64,000 nucleotides of DNA, from assembly GCA_021822495.1 (NCBI GenBank), contig JAKAQO010000003.1, positions 147,227 to 211,226 on the forward strand, written 5' to 3'. The first letter of the stretch is position 1, and each line of letters opens with the position of its first letter. Positions 58,379 through 64,000 of this stretch are shown one piece after another. The position numbers and the translations under genes were made by a program. Origin of the DNA: a bacterium (GTDB lineage Bacteria; Elusimicrobiota; Elusimicrobia; UBA1565; UBA9628). The notes below the pieces were generated by a model that was not told the origin of the DNA, searched no databases, and saw nothing but the letters and a program-made list of their open reading frames with translations.

Positions 58379-58497
58379 ATCGTTTCACCGAATCCGAGGT
58401 CGAGGAAGCGGCTCTCGAATACGTTCAATACCTGGGCTACTCCGTGGTTTCCGGCCCGGCCAGCGCGAGCGGGCTATTGAATGTTGATAGTTTATAG
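58375..58497 (+). pseudogene. hsdR 5' fragment
   Basis: [33 protein letters not shown] vs intact Hsd[35 protein letters not shown]; then stop. Confidence 0.85.
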
Positions 58498-58520
58498 TTT
58501 ATGCTAAATCATAAACTATA
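58493..58520. repeat. Perfect 11-bp stem inverted repeat at the hsdR break point
   Basis: tatagtttatg ctaaat cataaactata. Confidence 0.7.
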
Positions 58521-58535
58521 AAAACTAGAAGACGC

Positions 58536-58733
58536 GCCCCGGAAAACCGGGGAAACGGGCTTAAATTCGTCAGAAAAATCATTGAAGAAAGTTCGGCGCG
58601 GGGACTCGCCTGTCGTTCGGGCGCGGGACTCATAGACTACGGGGCCTTGGGCCCCGATTGCCGCGGGCATTTGGAGAATTTTTCCTCAAAAATAATCGGT
58701 ACCGTCACTCTGTTGGCTTGGAGGCTCTCATGA
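58536..58733 (+). pseudogene. Possible 3' remnant of a HATPase (anti-sigma/ATP-binding) gene
   Basis: APENRGNGLKFVRKIIEESSARGLACRSGAGLIDYG...; ATGA overlap with the DUF4325 gene. Confidence 0.45.
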
Positions 58734-58999
58734 GAATTGAAATCAAGCGTTATGGAAGCGTTTTAAGTTCGCGGCCCGCCGGGCGAGAAGCGGCCTTGGC
58801 GATAAAGGCCTATCAAAAGCCGAAGCCGGGCGAAAAAATAGAGCTTGATTTTTCGGGAGTTCTTTCAGTCGGCCCCTCTTGGCTGGACGAGGTCTTAACC
58901 GCCCTGCGCGCGGAGTACGGCAAAAAGCGCGTGGTGTGCCTGCCGACCAAAAATCCTTCCGTCATCGAATCTCTTAAAGTCATCGATCTTAAACCTTGA
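58730..58999 (+). CDS. STAS-like DUF4325 domain protein
   Basis: SSRPAGREAALAIKAYQKPKPGEKIELDFSGVLSVGPSWLDEVLTALRAEYGKKRV. Confidence 0.75.
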   Translation: MRIEIKRYGSVLSSRPAGREAALAIKAYQKPKPGEKIELDFSGVLSVGPSWLDEVLTALRAEYGKKRVVCLPTKNPSVIESLKVIDLKP

Positions 59000-59031
59000 C
59001 AAATACGCATTCATAAGCCATACTTATATGT

Positions 59032-59220
59032 ATGAGAACGACATTGATCTTGAAAGACGATCTTATGGAAAAAGCCGCTAAGCTCGCCAATCTCAAGGAA
59101 AAAACCGCCTTGGTGCACGAGGGGCTTAAAGCCCTCATCGAAAAAAAATCTCGGGAACGCCTCGCCGCCCTGGGCGGGAGTCAAAGCCGTCTTAAGCGCG
59201 TTTCCCGCCGACGGCCCTGA
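59032..59220 (+). CDS. vapB: VapB-type antitoxin
   Basis: MRTTLILKDDLMEKAAKLANLKEKTALVHEGLKALIEKKSRERLAALGG. Confidence 0.88.
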   Translation: MRTTLILKDDLMEKAAKLANLKEKTALVHEGLKALIEKKSRERLAALGGSQSRLKRVSRRRP

Positions 59221-59224
59221 TTCC

Positions 59225-59587
59225 GTGATTTTAGCCGACACCTCCGTTTGGGTCGATCATCTGCGCTTGGGAATTCCCCAATTAGCTGAATTTTTGCGCG
59301 AGGACCAAATTCTGATTCATCCCCTCATCATCGAGGAAATCGCCTGCGGACGGCTCCTCAATCGCGCGGAATTGTTGGGCCTTTTGGAGGCCTTGCCCGC
59401 GGCGCCTCAAGCCGAGCACGCCGAGGTTTTGGATTTTTTAGCGGCCCATCGCTTGGCCGGAAGCGGCATCGGGGCGGTGGACGCGCATCTTCTCTGTTCG
59501 GCGAAATTATCGGGAGCCAAAATTTGGAGCCGGGATCGGGCGCTTATTTTGGCCGCGCGGCGATTGGAAATCGCCTCAGAAAACTAA
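59225..59587 (+). CDS. vapC: VapC PIN-domain ribonuclease toxin
   Basis: MILADTSVWVDHLR...IIEEIACG...GSGIGAVDAHLLCSAKLSGAKIWSRDRAL. Confidence 0.92.
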   Translation: MILADTSVWVDHLRLGIPQLAEFLREDQILIHPLIIEEIACGRLLNRAELLGLLEALPAAPQAEHAEVLDFLAAHRLAGSGIGAVDAHLLCSAKLSGAKIWSRDRALILAARRLEIASEN

Positions 59588-59593
59588 ATTCCG

Positions 59594-62500
59594 ATGAGCC
59601 ATCGCTTTACCGAATCCGAGGTCGAGGAAGCGGCCCTGGGATGGTTTAAAGGACTGGGATATTCCGTGGTTTCCGGCCCGACTATCGCGCCGGGCGAACC
59701 CGCCTCAGAACGCGCAAGTTTCTCAGACCCGTTTTTGCCCGAACGCCTCAAGGCCGCGTTGGCGAAACTCAACCCCTCCATTCCCGCCGAAGCCCTCAAC
59801 GACGCCTTTCGCAAAATCTCAAAGCCCCAGGCGGCGTCTCTCATCCAAAATAACCGCGCCTTTCACCGAATGCTCATAGACGGCGTGGACGTGGAATATC
59901 GCTTGGACGGGCGAGCCATTCACGATAAGGCTCAAGTCGTAGACTTTAAGGACCCCGACCGCAACGACTGGGCCGCGGTTAACCAGTTCACGGTTATTGA
60001 AGGCCGGCATAATAATAGAAGACCGGACATTATTCTTTTCTTAAACGGCCTGCCCCTGGTCGTCATCGAGCTTAAAAACGCGGCCGATGAGAACGCGACG
60101 ATCTGGACGGCCTTCAACCAACTTGAAACCTACAAGCTGCAGATTCCATCCTTATTCGTTTGCAATGAGGCGCTTGCGATTTCCGACGGCCTTGAAGCCC
60201 GATTGGGTTCCCTCACGGCCAACCGCGAAAGATTCGCGCCGTGGAAAACAATCTCTGGAAACGAACTCGCTCCGGCGTCTTTGCCGCAACTTGAAGTCTT
60301 AATCAAGGGAGCTTTCGACCGACGGCGGATCCTCGATCTTTTGCGCCACTTTACGGTTTTTGAGGAAGACGCGGGAAGCGTTGTTAAAAAGATCGCGGGT
60401 TACCATCAATTTCACGCGGTCAACGCCGCCGTGGAAGAAACCTTGCGCGCGCTTGGACGCCCATGGCGGGAAGCGGCGCTCATCGGGGAGGGCCTTGGCG
60501 TCTACCGCGCGGGCGGGGGCGCGGGAAAGGACGGAGATCGCCGAATTGGAATTGTCTGGCACACGCAAGGCTCGGGAAAAAGCCTGACCATGGCTTTTTA
60601 CGCCGGACGAATCGTTTCGCATCCGGCCATGGAAAACCCGACCTTGCTTGTCCTCACCGACCGCAACGACCTCGATGAGCAACTCTTTGGAACCTTTAGA
60701 CGTTGCCGGGAACTCCTCCGGCAAAAGCCCGTACAGGCCCAAAACCGCGCCCAACTGCGCGAACTCTTAAAAGTGGCCTCGGGCGGAGTCGTGTTCACCA
60801 CCATCCAGAAATTTTTTCCCGAGGAAAAAGGCGATTCTTTCCCGAAACTCTCCGAACGCCGAAACATCGTCGTCATCGCGGACGAGGCGCACCGGAGCCA
60901 GTACGATTTCATAGACGGCTTCGCCAAGCACATGCGCGACGCTCTTCCCAACGCTTCCTTTATCGGATTTACGGGAACGCCCATCGAACTCACCGACAAA
61001 AACACCCGCGCCGTTTTCGGGGATTACATCAGCATCTACGACATCCAACGCGCGGTCGAAGACGGCGCGACGGTCCCCATTTATTATGAGAGCCGCCTGG
61101 CGAAATTAGAGCTCAAGGAAAAAGAGAAACCTCAAATCGACCGGGAGTTCGAGGAATTGACCGAGGGCGAGGAACTCGAGCGCAAGGAAAAACTCAAGAC
61201 CAAATGGGCGGCTCTTGAGGCCGTGGTCGGCTCAGAAAAGCGCGTCAACCTCATCGCCCGCGACCTGGTCAATCACTTCGAGAAACGTCTGGAAGCAATG
61301 ACCGGAAAAGCCATGGTCGTCTGCATGAGCCGCCGCATTTGCGTGGACCTTTACAACGCTCTCATAAAACTCCGTCCCGAGTGGCATCATGAGGACGACT
61401 CAAAGGGCGCGCTTAAAATCGTCATGACGGGCTCGGCCTCAGACCCGCTTTCGTGGCAACCGCATATTCGCAACAAACCCCGCCGAGAAATTCTCGCCCA
61501 ACGCTTTAAGGACCCCAGGGACCCTTTTAAAATCGTCATCGTGCGCGACATGTGGTTGACGGGCTTTGACGCGCCGTGTCTTCACACGATGTATGTGGAC
61601 AAACCCATGCGCGGGCACGGGCTCATGCAGGCCATCGCCAGAGTCAACCGCGTCTTTAAAGACAAACCCGGAGGTCTCGTGGTGGATTATTTGGGCCTGG
61701 CCGATCAGCTCCGCCGGGCCTTAAACGATTACACCGAAAACGGCGGGCAAGGCCGCACGGCCGTCGAACAATCGGAAGCCGTGTCTGTCATGCTTGAGAA
61801 ATATGAAGTCTGTTGCGGCCTGTTCCACGGCTTTAATTGGTCTCAATGGTCCAAGGGAACTTCGGCGAACCGATTGGGCCTCATACCCCCCGCCCAAGAG
61901 CATATCCTAAACCAAGAAGACGGAAAGTCCCGCTGTCTTAAGGCCGTGACGGAATTGTCGCAAGCCTTCGCGCTCGCCGTCCCAAATGAAAAGGCCTTGG
62001 AAATCCGCGATGACGTCAGTTTCTTTCAAGCGGTGCGCTCGGCTTTGGTCAAATCGGCGAGCCCAAGCCCCAAGACGGAAGAGGACCTCGAATACGCGGT
62101 CCGCCAACTCATCTCAAAAGCCGTGGCCTCGGATCAAGTCATCGACATCTTCGCGGCCGCCGGCCTTAAAAAGCCCGACCTCTCCATTCTCTCGGATGAT
62201 TTTCTGGCCGAGGTGCGCGGCCTTCCCCATAAGAATCTGGCCGTGGAACTTCTTCGCAAGCTTCTTAACGATGAAATAAAAAATCGTTCTCAAAAAAATC
62301 TGGTCCAAGGAAAATCTTTCGCCGAAATGCTTGAGCGGTCCATTCGCGCCTATCAAAACCGCGCCCTCGAGACGGCGCAAGTTATCGAAGAGCTCATTTC
62401 TCTCGCTAAAGACATGCGCGAAGCCGAAAAACGCGGCGAGAAACTCAATCTAAACGATAATGAAGTGGCCTTCTACGACGCTTTGGAAACCAACGACAGC

Positions 62501-62764
62501 GCGGTCAAAGTATTGGGGGATGACGCCTTGCGCGCCATCGCCCGGGACCTGGTCGAAACGGTGCGCCAGAACGCGAGCCTTGATTGGACGATGAAAGAAA
62601 GCGTTCGGGCAAAGCTTCGCGTCATGGTCAAAAAAGTCCTTCGCAAGCACGGCTATCCCCCGGATAAGCAGGAAAAGGCGACTCAGACAGTCCTTGAGCA
62701 AGCGGAACTCATCTGCAAGGATTGGGTGAGGGATGAAGCCACCCGCCATGACACTCCCCCTTGA
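59594..62764 (+). CDS. hsdR: Type I restriction endonuclease subunit R
   Basis: [38 protein letters not shown]...[87 protein letters not shown]. Confidence 0.95.
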   Translation: MSHRFTESEVEEAALGWFKGLGYSVVSGPTIAPGEPASERASFSDPFLPERLKAALAKLNPSIPAEALNDAFRKISKPQAASLIQNNRAFHRMLIDGVDVEYRLDGRAIHDKAQVVDFKDPDRNDWAAVNQFTVIEGRHNNRRPDIILFLNGLPLVVIELKNAADENATIWTAFNQLETYKLQIPSLFVCNEALAISDGLEARLGSLTANRERFAPWKTISGNELAPASLPQLEVLIKGAFDRRRILDLLRHFTVFEEDAGSVVKKIAGYHQFHAVNAAVEETLRALGRPWREAALIGEGLGVYRAGGGAGKDGDRRIGIVWHTQGSGKSLTMAFYAGRIVSHPAMENPTLLVLTDRNDLDEQLFGTFRRCRELLRQKPVQAQNRAQLRELLKVASGGVVFTTIQKFFPEEKGDSFPKLSERRNIVVIADEAHRSQYDFIDGFAKHMRDALPNASFIGFTGTPIELTDKNTRAVFGDYISIYDIQRAVEDGATVPIYYESRLAKLELKEKEKPQIDREFEELTEGEELERKEKLKTKWAALEAVVGSEKRVNLIARDLVNHFEKRLEAMTGKAMVVCMSRRICVDLYNALIKLRPEWHHEDDSKGALKIVMTGSASDPLSWQPHIRNKPRREILAQRFKDPRDPFKIVIVRDMWLTGFDAPCLHTMYVDKPMRGHGLMQAIARVNRVFKDKPGGLVVDYLGLADQLRRALNDYTENGGQGRTAVEQSEAVSVMLEKYEVCCGLFHGFNWSQWSKGTSANRLGLIPPAQEHILNQEDGKSRCLKAVTELSQAFALAVPNEKALEIRDDVSFFQAVRSALVKSASPSPKTEEDLEYAVRQLISKAVASDQVIDIFAAAGLKKPDLSILSDDFLAEVRGLPHKNLAVELLRKLLNDEIKNRSQKNLVQGKSFAEMLERSIRAYQNRALETAQVIEELISLAKDMREAEKRGEKLNLNDNEVAFYDALETNDSAVKVLGDDALRAIARDLVETVRQNASLDWTMKESVRAKLRVMVKKVLRKHGYPPDKQEKATQTVLEQAELICKDWVRDEATRHDTPP

Positions 62765-62789
62765 AAAATAAGCATTTTTCGTTTATAAT
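62761..62789 (+). promoter_or_regulatory. Promoter of the XRE gene, -35 overlapping the hsdR stop codon
   Basis: TTGAAA - 17 nt - TATAAT. Confidence 0.7.
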
Positions 62790-62823
62790 ATTTATATAGA
62801 AATAATTTTATTTCTATATAAAT
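62790..62823. promoter_or_regulatory. 34-bp perfect palindrome (16-bp arms, 2-bp spacer) ending at the start codon of the XRE gene
   Basis: atttatatagaaataa tt ttatttctatataaat. Confidence 0.75.
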
Positions 62824-63606
62824 ATGACCGCGAACATCCTGGAAGCGCAAATCGGAACAAAAATCCGTGAACTGCGGAAGGAACGCCGCTGGACCCAGCA
62901 GCGCTTGGCCGCTTTTTTGGGCATCACCCAAGGCCATCTCTCCCAGCTCGAACGAGGCAGTGGCTCCTTCTCGGCGAATCAACTCCTCGCCATCCTCAAA
63001 CACTTCAACATCGCGCTGGATTATTTCTCGAAACGCAAAATGCCGGCCGGAGACCAGATTCAAAATGCTTTGGCCCGGCAGGGGGCGACGCATCTGCTTG
63101 AGAGCGAGGATATTCTCCCCTCCGAAAAGCTGAAAGCCGCGACGGATGCGATCCGCGAAGCGCTTGTGTCCGGAGATTCGGCGCGGCAAATCGCGGCCAT
63201 CGCCCCGGTTTTGGCAAACCATGCCGGACAAATGAATCTGGGCAAATTGCGAACCGAGTTCAGGAGTCTCGGCCTGGCAAACCGCTTTGAGTGGGCGATT
63301 GAATCGGCCCTGGAAGCCATAAGGCAAGAGGCTTTGCGGCCCTTGCCGCGCCAATGGCGCGTCAAATACCGAAGAGCCGCGACCATCATCGGAATCAACA
63401 TTCAGCCCCTGCCCCCGTTGAGCCCGGAGCTGGATTCCCAAGATATTGCGCCTCTTGATGTTCTTGACCCCGAGATCACGACCCCGGAGGCGTTGAAGGA
63501 GGTCAGCGAAAACCTTTCTCCGCTGGCAAGAAAATGGAAAATTGCCACGCGAATCAAGACCGATGATTTTATAAGAGCGCTGAGGGCTTCCCGTGGCGCT
63601 GATTGA
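62824..63606 (+). CDS. XRE-family HTH protein with C-terminal extension
   Basis: IGTKIRELRKERRWTQQRLAAFLGITQGHLSQLERGSGSFSANQLLAILKHFNIALDYF. Confidence 0.85.
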   Translation: MTANILEAQIGTKIRELRKERRWTQQRLAAFLGITQGHLSQLERGSGSFSANQLLAILKHFNIALDYFSKRKMPAGDQIQNALARQGATHLLESEDILPSEKLKAATDAIREALVSGDSARQIAAIAPVLANHAGQMNLGKLRTEFRSLGLANRFEWAIESALEAIRQEALRPLPRQWRVKYRRAATIIGINIQPLPPLSPELDSQDIAPLDVLDPEITTPEALKEVSENLSPLARKWKIATRIKTDDFIRALRASRGAD

Positions 63607-63636
63607 AGTCTTCCTCAATTGAATGGCGCTGCCCTA

Positions 63637-63846
63637 TCAGGAGGCTTGAGTTGAAAGCTCAAATTCCTTCCGGCAATCCTTCCGGCATGCCGGAAGGGTC
63701 GAGAAAAGCGGGGATTCATTAAAAATCTATTATTTCTCTGCTCTTTTTGCCCCGCCTCTTGGCGCGTAAAGCCGCTTAAGCCTCCTGACCACACCCCCAC
63801 AACCACATTAAAAATAGTGGTGAAATGTGGCGCTGTGGTCAGGAGG
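63637..63846. repeat. Nested inverted repeats after the XRE gene
   Basis: tcaggaggctt (63637-63647) / aagcctcctga (63778-63788); cctcctgaccaca (63781-63793) / tgtggtcaggagg (63834-63846). Confidence 0.6.
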
Positions 63847-64000
63847 ACGGCGGGGATTGGGGCAGGAAATTGGGATGAAAATGGTTAGGAGTGAGCTTAA
63901 AGGTGGAAGGAAGGAGCGGTAGGTTTGGGGTGGAAGGTGCGGAAAATAAGGGTTAGGTTAAGCCAAAGAATATCATCAGGATGGGTCAGTGAGTGGTCGG

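Noticed and set aside
62683-63618. 311-aa - strand ORF antisense to the XRE gene
   Set aside because: Antisense of a recognised HTH protein in GC-rich DNA; the translation has no recognisable domain.
1-64000. CRISPR arrays
   Set aside because: No series of regularly spaced repeats seen; the repeats found are att sites, operators or MITE-like inverted repeats.

Overview
The window looks like a chromosomal segment of an aerobic bacterium; I could not assign the lineage from sequence alone. The backbone carries a prepilin gene cluster (1-4301), tRNA-Glu and tRNA-Lys, a ceramidase-like gene, a caa3-type cytochrome c oxidase and heme O/A biogenesis cluster (21.5-27.8 kb), a nucleoside salvage operon (29.2-32.0 kb), a Crp/Fnr regulator, tRNA-His, nadA, GDPD, PHP, and a complete suf Fe-S cluster (36.7-43.0 kb). 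Two accessory regions stand out. (A) A ~12.95 kb integrative element lies between 45-bp perfect direct repeats of the tRNA-Glu 3' end (4380-4424 and 17331-17375). It carries a tyrosine-recombinase-like gene fused to two C-terminal HTH domains, a DUF4011/SF1 helicase/Vsr-like nuclease giant, a compact two-TIR plus membrane-protein cassette with a palindromic divergent promoter, a truncated DUF1016 gene, an RHH protein, a GIY-YIG-like protein, two excisionase-like HTH genes and a tRNA-adjacent integrase. (B) A defence island from ~45.6 kb to beyond 63.6 kb begins next to a tRNA-Tyr-like 5' half. It contains hipBA, a SEC-C protein and a type I RM operon (hsdM...hsdS...hsdR) interrupted by a DUF1016 nuclease, a membrane protein, a TrlF-like PHP-ATPase, an Abi_C protein, remnants of hsdS, hsdR and a HATPase gene, a STAS-like DUF4325 gene and vapBC, followed by an autoregulated-looking XRE gene. 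Two MITE-like inverted-repeat elements (19986-20269; ~47485-47689) are also present. All family calls come from reading motifs in the translations; no database search was run.
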